In this document: positions 53,007-61,918 of the stretch, in pieces
How positions within the stretch are numbered: the first letter of the stretch is position 1
Layout: each line of letters begins with the position of its first letter
Assembly: GCA_934097085.1 (NCBI GenBank)
Contig: CAKONK010000007.1
Span: forward strand, 11,947-75,946
Length of the DNA: 64,000 nt
Reading direction: 5' to 3'
Source of the DNA: an uncultured Bacilli bacterium
GTDB taxonomy: Bacteria > Bacillota_I > Bacilli_A > RF39 > UBA660
The notes under the pieces: model-generated
Databases searched by the model: none
What the model was told of the DNA's origin: nothing
Seen by the model: only the letters and a program-made list of their open reading frames with translations
Position numbers and translations under genes: made by a program

Positions 53007-53715
53007 AAGAATTACCATTTTCTAAAGTGGCTTTTGTTTCATCACTTAAATATGGATATACGTTTTCAAATAATTTTTGATTAAATGATTTCATAAGGTT
53101 AAATACTACTTTACCAGCAAATTCATAATTTTTCCAAACCTTAATTGAATGTTTTGATATGATGGCCAGAGCTAGTTTACTGTCAATTTCTGAAACTTCA
53201 CATGAAATTTTTGTAATATCTAAATTATTTTTAATCATATTTTTTTCAAATTCTGGATTGCACATCATATATTCAATTACAAACCTTTTATATTCTTTAA
53301 GAAGTTCATTATAATAAGTAGGATTTTCTTCTTTGCTTGGATCATTTAAAATTACTTCATATAAATCTTTTAATGTTTTAACAAAAAAACTGTGAACTAA
53401 CAAATCTTTTGACCCAGTAGCTAAATTATAATTATATGCTATTTTAAAATCTAGTCTATTATAATATAATTCTTCGGTAACCTTTGCATCACAATTAGGA
53501 ATAATATTGCCTAAAAAGTCCATTAAATCATCTTCATACTTAATCATCGATGCAATACTCTTTAACGATTTTGCAATTTCTTTTTGGTTATTAACCTCAA
53601 GTGCATTAAGTAATGTTACATATTCTTCAATAATATCAGAACTATTTAATAATAACTCTCCTTCAGCTAACTTTTGATTTAAATATTTTTTTCTTTTTAA
53701 ATAATCTTTTAACAT
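52993..53715 (-). CDS. Helical paralog H4 (240 residues)
   Basis: Most diverged of the operon's helical proteins. It keeps the N-terminal pair of helices (KSLKSIASMIKYEDDLMDFLG) and the central pattern FFVKTLKDLYEVILND...FEKNMIKNNLDITKI, which lines up with YKNMYDILIEDT...LEAILINSNFNIAKL in H3. No signal or TM. Its last codons overlap the start of protease copy 2, suggesting coupled synthesis. A start at ATG 53715 follows AAAGGATGATGG. Function unknown. Confidence 0.7.
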   Translation of the reverse strand: MLKDYLKRKKYLNQKLAEGELLLNSSDIIEEYVTLLNALEVNNQKEIAKSLKSIASMIKYEDDLMDFLGNIIPNCDAKVTEELYYNRLDFKIAYNYNLATGSKDLLVHSFFVKTLKDLYEVILNDPSKEENPTYYNELLKEYKRFVIEYMMCNPEFEKNMIKNNLDITKISCEVSEIDSKLALAIISKHSIKVWKNYEFAGKVVFNLMKSFNQKLFENVYPYLSDETKATLENGNSYGRK

Positions 53716-53798
53716 TTTACCATCATCCTTTCTTTTGAATAAAATTTAATATCTTCCATAAGTTCACCTTGATATGATTGTTGATTATACATTCCCAT
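53709..53798 (-). CDS. Possible 29-codon ORF between H3 and H4
   Basis: Reads MGMYNQQSYQGELMEDIKFYSKERMMVKC; its stop overlaps the H4 start codon. The inner ATG (MEDIK) has AAGGTGA 4-5 bases upstream. It could be a leader peptide for coupling, or chance. No family. Confidence 0.25.
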   Translation of the reverse strand: MGMYNQQSYQGELMEDIKFYSKERMMVKC

Positions 53799-53814
53799 AC
53801 TGTTATATATATCA

Positions 53815-54594
53815 CTACCTTCCTTTTCCTTTTAATAATGTATCATAAATACTAAGTGTTTTATTACTTCCATCATTTTTATAATTTAAAAAATTAATTA
53901 AATTTTCTATATTTGTTTTATCAATCAAATTTAAATAAAAATTGAATATTAGTTTCCTTTTCAAAAGAGTAATTAAACTATCAAATGAACTATCATTTAC
54001 ATCTTTAAGTTCAAATTGATTTATTAGTGATTTTATTTGCCAATAACTTTCTTTTTGAACATTTACTTCATCGCCTAAATCTTGCAATTTTAATTTAGCA
54101 ATATTAAAATTAGAATTTATCAAGATGGCCTCTAAGTTAAAATTTGTAAGTAATTCTTCATACAATTGTCTATAATAACATTTTTTTACATCATCATATG
54201 CATCACTATCAATACTTCTAATAAATAGAGTATCTTCAATCAAAATATCATACATATTTTTATAAGCATATATTAAAGCATTATTATCAAGAGCATTTTC
54301 AGACTTTTGATTAAATCTTCTTTCATAATAATTTATTACAAAATAATATAGTTTTTTATCCTCATCAGTTAAATTCAATTCTAAAATATTTCCTTGAGCA
54401 TTAAAATATAGTGTATCTAACTGTTTTTTATCAAAAAAGCTCATTATTTTTTTTGCTTTAAGATATAACAATTTAATTTTCGAAGTCAAATTTATAAGTT
54501 CATCTTCATTTTCTTCGAATAAAGTATTTAATAAAAGATCATACATTTTAATAATTTTATTTATAATATCTTTTAAATAATTATACCCTGTCAC
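53815..54594 (-). CDS. Helical paralog H3 (259 residues)
   Basis: Acidic, helical, cytosolic-looking protein. Conserved centre: NNALIYAYKNMYDILIEDTLFIRSIDSDAYDDVKKCYYRQL followed by LEAILINSNFNIAKL, shared with H1, H2 and the 18819 gene. C-terminal FDSLITLLKRKLIFNFYLNLIDKTNIENLINFL matches VVDLLKRKYLFEYLVKNLSKEDYFDIKNYL in H1. It ends in purine-rich codons that resemble a ribosome binding site. Not matched to any known family. Confidence 0.72.
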   Translation of the reverse strand: MTGYNYLKDIINKIIKMYDLLLNTLFEENEDELINLTSKIKLLYLKAKKIMSFFDKKQLDTLYFNAQGNILELNLTDEDKKLYYFVINYYERRFNQKSENALDNNALIYAYKNMYDILIEDTLFIRSIDSDAYDDVKKCYYRQLYEELLTNFNLEAILINSNFNIAKLKLQDLGDEVNVQKESYWQIKSLINQFELKDVNDSSFDSLITLLKRKLIFNFYLNLIDKTNIENLINFLNYKNDGSNKTLSIYDTLLKGKGR

Positions 54595-54640
54595 TTTTTT
54601 CTACTCCCTTTCTTAGCAATTACTTTTATCATTACTATCT

Positions 54641-55546
54641 TTATCTTCCATAACTTTTACCTCTTTCCTCAACAATTTTTTTAAATTCAGAAATCGTAAA
54701 ATTGTCTTGTTTTATTGAATATAAATAATCTTTTATCTCTAAAAAGTCTTCATAATCTAGACTACTAACTAGATATTCAAATGAAAATTTATTTTTTAAA
54801 ATATTTAAAGTATTTCTAGCATCCATTGTATAATTTCCAGTAAGATCAATTTCATATAATGACATATCTTTGATTTCTTCACTTACAAAAGGATAATATT
54901 CAATATTTTCAAAATCCAAATTTGCTTTGAGTAGTAAACTTTCAAATTCTGGAATATTGGAAACATCTACAAAAAATGCTTTAGCAAGTTCTTGCTTCAT
55001 ATTATCAAAAAATGTTTTATTAACTCTTTTTAATCCTAAATTATCATTTAATAAAATAGCAAATAAATTTTTATAAGCATAAGCAAGAGAATTTGCCATT
55101 ATATATGATGAATCATAATCATCTATTAAATCTTCGTTATCATCCATATCTTCATCTGTATAATCATAATCTGAATCTTCTTCATCCAATTCTTCTTCAT
55201 CCAATTCTTCTTCATCCAATTCTTCTTCATTCCAAAAAAGGCCTTCATAATAGCAAATTATATCTTCATATAAATAACTAATATAAATTGGTTGAATAAC
55301 ATTTGCTTCGTTTTCATCAGCAAAATCATGTAATTCTTTTAATGAATCTTCATCTAAAGTTGCAAAGACACTATCTTTTTTGGAAATACACTCACTAATT
55401 TTTAAAGAGATATTATATATACTTTCTTTATCATTTCGTTCATAAGAATTAATAAAAAGTATATACAATTCATATTTTTCTTTCGCTAATTTTTTTAGTT
55501 CATTTAGAGCATTAGAAACATTTGGACTGATATTTTTATCTTCCAT
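54641..55546 (-). CDS. Helical paralog H2 (301 residues) with acidic repeat insertion
   Basis: Same fold pattern as H1 (NSLAYAYKNLFAILLNDNLGLKRVNKTFFDNMKQEL, FESLLLKANLDFENIEY, LEDFLEIKDYL-like end), but with an inserted acidic stretch around residues 104-145 that includes three tandem copies of EELDE and a run of Asp/Glu/Tyr. The DNA behind it is a 15-bp tandem repeat, so the stretch can change length by slippage without changing frame. The gene starts inside the end of H1 (11-base overlap). No signal or TM. Confidence 0.72.
   Translation of the reverse strand: MEDKNISPNVSNALNELKKLAKEKYELYILFINSYERNDKESIYNISLKISECISKKDSVFATLDEDSLKELHDFADENEANVIQPIYISYLYEDIICYYEGLFWNEEELDEEELDEEELDEEDSDYDYTDEDMDDNEDLIDDYDSSYIMANSLAYAYKNLFAILLNDNLGLKRVNKTFFDNMKQELAKAFFVDVSNIPEFESLLLKANLDFENIEYYPFVSEEIKDMSLYEIDLTGNYTMDARNTLNILKNKFSFEYLVSSLDYEDFLEIKDYLYSIKQDNFTISEFKKIVEERGKSYGR
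55176..55230. repeat. 15-bp tandem repeat inside H2
   Basis: Three full copies of TCTTCTTCATCCAAT (starting 55176, 55191, 55206) and a partial fourth. Encodes EELDE repeats on the minus strand; a multiple of three, so copy-number change keeps the frame. Confidence 0.9.
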
Positions 55547-56318
55547 AGGCCTTACCTCTTTCCTCTATAACTTTTTTAAATTCAATAATTAAATTATTTT
55601 CTTGTTTTATGCTAAATAAATAGTTTTTAATATCAAAGTAATCTTCCTTGGAAAGATTTTTCACTAAATATTCAAACAAATACTTTCTTTTTAAAAGATC
55701 TACTACATTATCCGCAGTCATTGCTTTATCATTTAATGTTTCAGCATACAAAATTACATTCATACATTCTTTTTTATTATTTTCACTTTCGTGGTCTTCG
55801 ATAACTATATTGTTAAAATTAAAATTAGCATTTAAAAGCAGTTCTTCGAGTTTTGGAAATAACATAACATCAGAAAATAAAGTTAAATGGAGAAATTTTC
55901 TAACCTTTTCATAAAATGCCTTATCAATCTCTTTTAAGGCTAAAGTGTCATTTTCAATAACTTCGAACATCTTTTTAAATGAATATGCATATGAATTTTT
56001 ACGGACCTCTAAAATATCATCATTACTTATGAGCCTTATGAATTTTTCATCACAATAATTTATTATAAAAAAATATAGTTTATAAATATAGCCTTTATTA
56101 TCTTCATCTAAATTTTGATTTGCAAAAACAAATAAATTATAAAGTGTTTCATAATCAAGTGAAGAAAGGATGTCTTTTTCCTCTTCGATTGAAGATTTAA
56201 TCGAGCTTATTAAGACATTAACCATATTTCTATCATTATTTTTCAAACACTCAAATAATAAAATATACTTTTCATAAACTTCTTTAGCTACTTTTTTTAG
56301 TTCAATTAAATTTTCCAT
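55536..56318 (-). CDS. Helical paralog H1 (260 residues)
   Basis: N-terminal helices (LIELKKVAKEVYEKYILLFECLKNNDR, IKSSIEEEKDILSSLDYETLYNLFVFA) resemble H2 closely. The conserved centre is NSYAYSFKKMFEVIENDTLALKEIDKAFYEKVRKFL with LEELLLNANFNFNNIVI. The C-terminus FKKVIEERGKAYGR nearly repeats that of H2, partly because its codons also serve as the start of the next gene. It begins 3 bases after protease copy 1. Helical, acidic, no signal. Function unknown. Confidence 0.72.
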   Translation of the reverse strand: MENLIELKKVAKEVYEKYILLFECLKNNDRNMVNVLISSIKSSIEEEKDILSSLDYETLYNLFVFANQNLDEDNKGYIYKLYFFIINYCDEKFIRLISNDDILEVRKNSYAYSFKKMFEVIENDTLALKEIDKAFYEKVRKFLHLTLFSDVMLFPKLEELLLNANFNFNNIVIEDHESENNKKECMNVILYAETLNDKAMTADNVVDLLKRKYLFEYLVKNLSKEDYFDIKNYLFSIKQENNLIIEFKKVIEERGKAYGR

Positions 56319-56321
56319 ATA

Positions 56322-57047
56322 CTACCTTTCTATTTTTAATACTTTTTCTTTATATAAATCCTGGCTATAAAAATCTTTGCAGGCCTTTTCAAAATAACGA
56401 TAGAATAAATCAATAGTTGTACCAATTGTATTAACTGCTTCATTATAGTTTTTATCAATCATATATTTAGCAAAAGAGTCTGCTACAAACTCACTAACTG
56501 AGGTCATTGTATATTTTGGATAATCTTCATCAATTTCCATAAGTTCATTTATTTTTGCTAGTGTAACAACACTTTTTTCAATACCAAGCATTCTCGATAA
56601 AATATGTCCTACTTCATGATAAACACAAGATTTAATATTTGTACAATAAGTCATATTTTTATTTTTATACTGTCTAAGCATATATCTTAGATCATCATAT
56701 GAATCTTTTTCATTTATACATATACCAGAAAAAAGTAATCTATTATAATACATTAAATTATTTAATTTTTCATAATATTTTGTTCCTTCAAATGTAAGAT
56801 ATGAAGCACAAAATGATGATGTTTTATATAAAGCTTTTAAATCATAATGAACTTTTTTTTGATTAAATGCTTGCATTGCCATAATATTTCTTTTTTCAAG
56901 TACAAATGGATAATCTCCAATACAATTTATAACATTTTTTAAAATTGGATATCTTTGAAAACATTCCTCTAAAGCGGTAAAAACTTCAATTCCTATTTTG
57001 TAATCTATTCTAGATAAATTACAATCTGGAACACCTAAAAACTCCAT
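56322..57047 (-). CDS. HExxH zinc metalloprotease (operon copy 1)
   Basis: A 241-residue protein. The active-site helix is SCVYHEVGHILSRML (HEVGH); the third ligand is probably Glu in SVSEFVADSFAKYM. N-terminal SRIDYKIGIEVFTALEECFQRYPILKNVI aligns with protease copy 2, confirming they are paralogs. It has no signal, so it probably works in the cytosol. It starts 2 bases after the 198-codon gene and 3 bases before H1, i.e. within one operon. A gluzincin is well supported; substrate and trigger are unknown. Confidence 0.82.
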   Translation of the reverse strand: MEFLGVPDCNLSRIDYKIGIEVFTALEECFQRYPILKNVINCIGDYPFVLEKRNIMAMQAFNQKKVHYDLKALYKTSSFCASYLTFEGTKYYEKLNNLMYYNRLLFSGICINEKDSYDDLRYMLRQYKNKNMTYCTNIKSCVYHEVGHILSRMLGIEKSVVTLAKINELMEIDEDYPKYTMTSVSEFVADSFAKYMIDKNYNEAVNTIGTTIDLFYRYFEKACKDFYSQDLYKEKVLKIER

Positions 57048-57049
57048 AA

Positions 57050-57607
57050 TTACAACTTTCTTTTTCTTGCTAAATCATTATTTAACTTATCAAGAACTTC
57101 AGCACTTTTATATTTTAAATCTTCAAGTAAAGTATTTTCTTGTGTAATAGCATTGTCTACTGAGGTAACACTTAAAATATTTGCATAGCCAGTTTTTTGA
57201 ATGTTAATAATTGTATTAATCAAATTATTTGTAATAACCTTTTCAACTTGATTTATTGTTTCTATATCATTTATTTCCATAATAGCGCCACCAGATTTAA
57301 TTACTAAATTTCCATTTACATCATCTACTAAGGAAAAGGTAATTAAAACTTGTCCATCAAAAAAAGTAGTTGTTACATATTTAACAATTGAACTTTCATC
57401 ATTAAAGATATAATAGTCAAATTCACTAGTCTCACTATTCATCACACTAATTTTATTATCTCCTTTTACAAGGATTAATAGATTGCCCTTCATAAATACT
57501 CTTTGCATTGAGGCAAGATTTAACATTCCATCACTATTTTTAAGTGGATAAATAAGTGCATTTTTTAGGTTATGAAAATATTTTTCTCTTAATTCCAAGT
57601 TTTTCAT
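57050..57607 (-). CDS. Beta-rich protein of unknown function heading the two-protease operon
   Basis: A 185-residue protein, starting at ATG 57607 behind AAAAGGGGG. Residues 40-125 alternate hydrophobic and polar residues (MKGNLLILVKGDNKISVMN, YVTTTFFDGQVLITFSLV, NLVIKSGGAIMEIND), suggesting a PH-like or beta-sandwich domain; the rest is helical, ending NNDLARKRKL. First gene of the operon. No signal or TM. Not recognised; a regulator or binding partner of the proteases is only a guess. Confidence 0.65.
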   Translation of the reverse strand: MKNLELREKYFHNLKNALIYPLKNSDGMLNLASMQRVFMKGNLLILVKGDNKISVMNSETSEFDYYIFNDESSIVKYVTTTFFDGQVLITFSLVDDVNGNLVIKSGGAIMEINDIETINQVEKVITNNLINTIINIQKTGYANILSVTSVDNAITQENTLLEDLKYKSAEVLDKLNNDLARKRKL

Positions 57608-57676
57608 GTTTATTCCCCCTTTTTTGTGAAAACTATGATACCACATAATAAATAAATAGTCAAATTAAGTATATGA

Positions 57677-57685
57677 TGGTATAAT
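57677..57685 (+). promoter_or_regulatory. Extended -10 promoter before rarA
   Basis: TG-G-TATAAT at 57677-57685. The predicted transcription start (about 57691-57693) leaves only 7-9 bases before the rarA ATG, with no ribosome binding site. Confidence 0.6.
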
Positions 57686-57699
57686 AGATATGATGACTT

Positions 57700-58896
57700 A
57701 TGAATATATTAGCAAATAGTATTAGACCAAAAACTCTTGATGATGTTCTTGGACAAGAGCATTTAATAGGTAAAGGAAAGGTACTTAGAAATTTAATTGA
57801 AAATAAAAAAATGTTCTCTCTTATTTTATATGGAACACCAGGAATTGGCAAAACTACCCTTGCAAAAGTTATTGCAAATGAAATGGACATGCCATATGAG
57901 TTTTTAAATGCAACTCAAAATAATAAAGATGACTTTTTAAGAGCAATAAATGATGCAAGACTTTCTGGCGAAAAAATAATTATTATTGATGAAATCCATC
58001 GTATGAATAAAGATAAGCAAGATATACTTCTTCCTTATCTTGAAAATGGAACAGTTATTTTAATTGGTCTTACTACATCAAATCCATTTATAAAGGTAAA
58101 TCCTGCAATAAGAAGTAGATGCACTATTTTTGAACTTAAAGCTCTTTCTAAAGTGGACATTAAAAAAGGATTAGAAAAAGCTCTATCATATCTTCCTGAT
58201 ATTGATATTTCCGATGATGCACTAATGTACATTGCGGGTGCAAGTGGTGGTGATGTTAGATGTGCTTACAATATTTTGGAAGTAGCCTATTATGCCTTTA
58301 AAAAAGATATTACCGTAGATAAAATAAAGGAAATTATTCCTAAAGCAAATGTTTTTATTGATGAAAGTGATGATGGACATTATGATGCTTTAAGTGCCCT
58401 TCAAAAAAGTATTCGAGGAAGTGATGTTGATGCCTCTTTACACTATCTTGCAAGACTACTTTATGCTGGTGATTTAGACTCAATTGAACGAAGACTATCC
58501 GTAATTGCTTATGAAGATATTGGCCTTGCAAATCCTGGTATTGGACCTAGACTTGATAGTGCTATTAATGCTGCTGAAAGAGTTGGTTTTCCTGAATGCA
58601 ATATCATTTTAGGAACTATTGTAACAGAAATGGCTATGTCACCAAAAAGTAATAGCACATATCTAGCAATAAATAAAGCAATTAGTGATTTAAATGAAAA
58701 AGGTGCTACAAAAATACCTGATAATATTAAGACAAATTCAAGTACATATTTATATCCTCATAATTATAAAAATCATTATGTTAAACAAAATTATATGCCT
58801 AAAGAATATATAGGAAGTAAGTATTATATTCCCCAAGATAATAATATAGAAAATGGACTAAATAAAGTCTATTATGAAAGGACTGGTAAAAAATGA
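57700..58896 (+). CDS. rarA: Replication-associated recombination protein A (RarA/MgsA)
   Basis: AAA+ ATPase of the clamp-loader clade that acts at stalled replication forks with SSB. MNILANSIRPKTLDDVLGQEHLIG is the usual start. Walker A is YGTPGIGKTTLAK, Walker B IIIIDEIHRMNK, sensor 1 TTSNPF, Arg finger NPAIRSRC. The C-terminal tetramerisation domain (ALSALQKSIRGSDVDASLHYLARLLYAGD, RRLSVIAYEDIGLANP) is complete; 398 residues is slightly short of Bacillus RarA. The ATG is nearly leaderless. Its TGA overlaps the gpsA start by 4 bases. Confidence 0.97.
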   Translation: MNILANSIRPKTLDDVLGQEHLIGKGKVLRNLIENKKMFSLILYGTPGIGKTTLAKVIANEMDMPYEFLNATQNNKDDFLRAINDARLSGEKIIIIDEIHRMNKDKQDILLPYLENGTVILIGLTTSNPFIKVNPAIRSRCTIFELKALSKVDIKKGLEKALSYLPDIDISDDALMYIAGASGGDVRCAYNILEVAYYAFKKDITVDKIKEIIPKANVFIDESDDGHYDALSALQKSIRGSDVDASLHYLARLLYAGDLDSIERRLSVIAYEDIGLANPGIGPRLDSAINAAERVGFPECNIILGTIVTEMAMSPKSNSTYLAINKAISDLNEKGATKIPDNIKTNSSTYLYPHNYKNHYVKQNYMPKEYIGSKYYIPQDNNIENGLNKVYYERTGKK

Positions 58897-59870
58897 AAAT
58901 AGCAATGCTTGGAACTGGAGCTTATGGTCTTGCCATAGCAAGTAAACTAGCAGGTAATGGTCACAAAGTTGTAATGTGGACTGAAAATAAAGATAAAGAA
59001 AAAGAGTATCAAACTACTCATAATTTAAAAAGTATAAATTCTAGTTATGATCTTTCAGATAATATTGAGGTAACCTCAAATGTTCAAGATGTAATGAATG
59101 GTGCAAAAATAGTATTTTTTACATGTGCATCAAAATATACAAATGAAGTAGCAAGTATGATTCTTCCATACTTTGAAAAAAATATGGTAATATGTATTGC
59201 TAGTAAAGGTATTGAGGAAAAAACTTGTCATTTACTTTCAAATGTAATTAAGTTTATTTTAAATGCTAAAAATGTTACAGTTATATCAGGCCCTACTTTT
59301 GCCGTGGATATGCTTGCCAAAGAACCTGTTGCTTTAGCAATCGCCGGTACTAATCGAAAAAGTCAAAATTTAGTAATCAAGGCACTATCTTGTGACACAG
59401 TAAAACTTAGAATTTCAAAAGATTTAATTGGAGTACAAATATGTGGTGCAGTAAAAAATATAATAGCTATTGCCTCAGGTATTTTGGGAGGTTTAGGTTA
59501 CTCAGAAAGTACAAGAGCATTTTTAATAAATGAATCACTTCACGATATAAAAGAGCTAATTTACTTTATGGGTGGAAAACCTAAAACTATACTCTCTTTT
59601 GCTGGAGTTGGTGATTTATTAATGACATGTATGAGTACAAAAAGTCGTAACTATTCATTTGGTTATGTAATTGGCAGTACTAAAGATAAAGTTAAAATTG
59701 ATGAATTTTTAAATACCCATACTGTCGAAGGTTATTATACATTAAAAACTGTTATGCTTCTTTTAAAAAAGAAAAATATAAATATTGAACTTATATCACT
59801 TATTAATGATATTGTTGATTATAAAGAAAGACCTGAAAAATTAAGTGAATTTCTAATAAACAAAAAATAA
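58893..59870 (+). CDS. gpsA: Glycerol-3-phosphate dehydrogenase [NAD(P)+]
   Basis: Makes sn-glycerol 3-phosphate from dihydroxyacetone phosphate for phospholipid synthesis. The N-terminal nucleotide-binding motif is MLGTGAYGLAIA; a canonical GxGxxGxxxA spacing is kept. SGPTFAVDML and the catalytic Lys in GAVKNIIAIASGI are present, as is the C-terminal GVGDLLMTCMSTKSRNYSFG. 325 residues, normal length. Overlap ATGA with rarA shows an operon; a terminator follows directly. Confidence 0.97.
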   Translation: MKIAMLGTGAYGLAIASKLAGNGHKVVMWTENKDKEKEYQTTHNLKSINSSYDLSDNIEVTSNVQDVMNGAKIVFFTCASKYTNEVASMILPYFEKNMVICIASKGIEEKTCHLLSNVIKFILNAKNVTVISGPTFAVDMLAKEPVALAIAGTNRKSQNLVIKALSCDTVKLRISKDLIGVQICGAVKNIIAIASGILGGLGYSESTRAFLINESLHDIKELIYFMGGKPKTILSFAGVGDLLMTCMSTKSRNYSFGYVIGSTKDKVKIDEFLNTHTVEGYYTLKTVMLLLKKKNINIELISLINDIVDYKERPEKLSEFLINKK

Positions 59871-59900
59871 AACTAGAGTAAGCTCTCTAGTTTCTTTTTT
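59869..59900 (+). terminator. Terminator of the rarA-gpsA operon
   Basis: AACTAGAG/CTCTAGTT stem, loop of 6, then TCTTTTTT; starts at the gpsA stop. Confidence 0.85.
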
Positions 59901-60052
59901 AAGTTCCTCTTATAGTGGGAATCACTAGCTTTTTTAATAACTTTTACATAATATTATATGTAAATAGTTAACTGCATAACTTAATATGCACATTTAATAT
60001 ACCACAAAAATATTAAAATTTAAACAAAAATTGTTATTTTCGTACATTTTTA

Positions 60053-61918
60053 TTAATTTTTATATTCTTTTTTGATTTTATTATAAATTGTTTCTTCATC
60101 TAAATTATTTAATTTAATTAGTTCCTCTCTTGTAGCAGTAAACATAAATTTATTTGGAATATTATATATGTAAAAATCATTCTTACTATTTATTTTACTT
60201 GCAAATGAAAGAACTACACTATCTAAACTACATCCTTCCATACTTTCTTCATAAATAAACACTTTTTTGTAATATTTTAGTATTTTAGTAAGCATTTTTT
60301 CATCTATTGGTTTTAAAAATCTAGCATTAATAATTGTAAGATTAATATTATCTTTAGAAAGTTTTTCACAAATATTTTGTGTTCTACTAACAAAATCACC
60401 ATAAGTAATAATTACTCCATCTTCTCCGGATGCTAGTACACTCCAAGAGCCTAAAACAATATCTTCTTTCTTTTGAAAATCATATTTTAAATTTATTTTT
60501 GGATATCTTATAACAAAAGGTTTATCAGTTTTTAATGCAAGTTCTAAAAGATTATCAGCTTCTTTAGGACTAGATGGCATAGATATAACCATATTAGGAA
60601 TAGGAAGTAGCATTGGTACATCAAATAACCCTTGATGAGTTTCACCATCTGAAGATACAAAACCCGCTCTATCAATACACATAATTACATGTTCATTCAT
60701 TCTAGCAATATCATGGACAATTTCATCATAACCACGCTGAAGAAAACTTGAATAAATAAAGCATATTGGTTTTTTACCATTTTCCGCAAGAGAAGAAGCA
60801 AGTACTAAAGCATGTTCTTCATTAATACCAACATCAATAAACTGTTGAGGAAGTTTTTCTTTTATAATACTTAGTTTACATCCCTTTTCCATCGCAGGCG
60901 TAATAACAATTATATCTTTATCTTTTTTAGCATAATTTAATACATATGAACTCATTATTTCACTATATGATGGTAAATTTGATATTTCTTTAGGCTTTCC
61001 ATCCTTTATATTAAAGGGTCCTACTCCGTGAAATGAACCAGTTTCATCATTTTCTGCTGGTTCATAACCAAAACCTTTTTTAGTTATAACATGAAGTAAA
61101 ACAGGCTTATTAATATTTTTAACCATTTGCAAATACTTAACCATTTCATTAAAGTCTTCACCATCTATTGGCCCAAAATACTCAAAACCTAAAGAAGTAA
61201 ATAAACTGCCCTTTTTAACATATAACATTTTAAAATTATCTTTAATACTATTTAAGACATTAGCACAAACTTTACCAAACTTTGTTTTATTTAAAAAACT
61301 TTTAGTGTTTTTCTTAACATCATTATATCCTTTACCCGCTCTTACAGAATCTAAAAAATTATGAACAGCACCAACATTTTTAGAAATGCTCATTTCATTA
61401 TCATTTAAAATTATGATAAGCCTTGTATTTAAACTTCCTATATGATTAAGTGCCTCAAAGGAAAGACCATTAGAAATAGAACCATCGCCAATAACACATA
61501 CAACATTATAATTCTTTTTGTCTAAATCTCTTGCTAAAGCAAAACCAAGGCCAGCCGATAAAGAAGTAGAACTATGACCTGCTTCATAGACATCATATTT
61601 ACTTTCACTTTTCTTTTGAAAACCCTCAAGGCCATTATATTTTCTTAAGTTTTTAAAATCTTTTGCTCTACCAGTTAATATTTTATATGGATATGTTTGA
61701 TGACCAACATCGAAAATTATTTTATCTTTACTTACATCAAATACTTTAAGCATTGCAATAGTTAAATCTGTAATTCCTAAATTCGAAGATAAATGTCCCC
61801 CTGTATTAGAAACATTTTCTAAAATAAACTCCCGAATATCCGCTCCTAAAGTAGCTAGTTCATCATTATTTAAATCTTTTAAAAAGTCAGGATTTTTTAT
61901 ATTTTCTATCTTATCCAT
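60053..61918 (-). CDS. dxs: 1-deoxy-D-xylulose-5-phosphate synthase
   Basis: First enzyme of the MEP isoprenoid pathway: condenses pyruvate and glyceraldehyde 3-phosphate using thiamine diphosphate. 621 residues. Key regions: GHLSSNLG (His for substrate), DVGHQTYPYKILTGR, the ThDP/Mg motif GDGSISNGLSFEALN, and the transketolase pyrimidine-binding half with DVGINEEHAL (catalytic Glu) and DRAGFVSSDGETHQG. The C-terminal transketolase domain is complete. It overlaps the tcdA-like gene by 8 bases. It shows that this organism uses the MEP, not (only) the mevalonate, route. Confidence 0.97.
   Translation of the reverse strand: MDKIENIKNPDFLKDLNNDELATLGADIREFILENVSNTGGHLSSNLGITDLTIAMLKVFDVSKDKIIFDVGHQTYPYKILTGRAKDFKNLRKYNGLEGFQKKSESKYDVYEAGHSSTSLSAGLGFALARDLDKKNYNVVCVIGDGSISNGLSFEALNHIGSLNTRLIIILNDNEMSISKNVGAVHNFLDSVRAGKGYNDVKKNTKSFLNKTKFGKVCANVLNSIKDNFKMLYVKKGSLFTSLGFEYFGPIDGEDFNEMVKYLQMVKNINKPVLLHVITKKGFGYEPAENDETGSFHGVGPFNIKDGKPKEISNLPSYSEIMSSYVLNYAKKDKDIIVITPAMEKGCKLSIIKEKLPQQFIDVGINEEHALVLASSLAENGKKPICFIYSSFLQRGYDEIVHDIARMNEHVIMCIDRAGFVSSDGETHQGLFDVPMLLPIPNMVISMPSSPKEADNLLELALKTDKPFVIRYPKINLKYDFQKKEDIVLGSWSVLASGEDGVIITYGDFVSRTQNICEKLSKDNINLTIINARFLKPIDEKMLTKILKYYKKVFIYEESMEGCSLDSVVLSFASKINSKNDFYIYNIPNKFMFTATREELIKLNNLDEETIYNKIKKEYKN

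Noticed and set aside
52993..56318. C-terminal YGR/GKGR tails shared by several operon proteins and by the 77-residue protein at 8831
   Set aside because: The codons (for example TAT GGA AGA TAA) coincide with the start codon or ribosome binding site of the overlapping next gene, so the similarity is explained by translational coupling and not by a protein motif.
52272..57607. Prophage remnant, because HExxH domains of this type occur in phage head proteins
   Set aside because: No portal, terminase, capsid, tail or integrase gene lies nearby; the genes are paralogs packed as an operon.
59930..59970. Palindrome TACATA...TATGTA downstream of gpsA as an operator
   Set aside because: It is short, in very AT-rich DNA, and far from any start codon; chance is likely.
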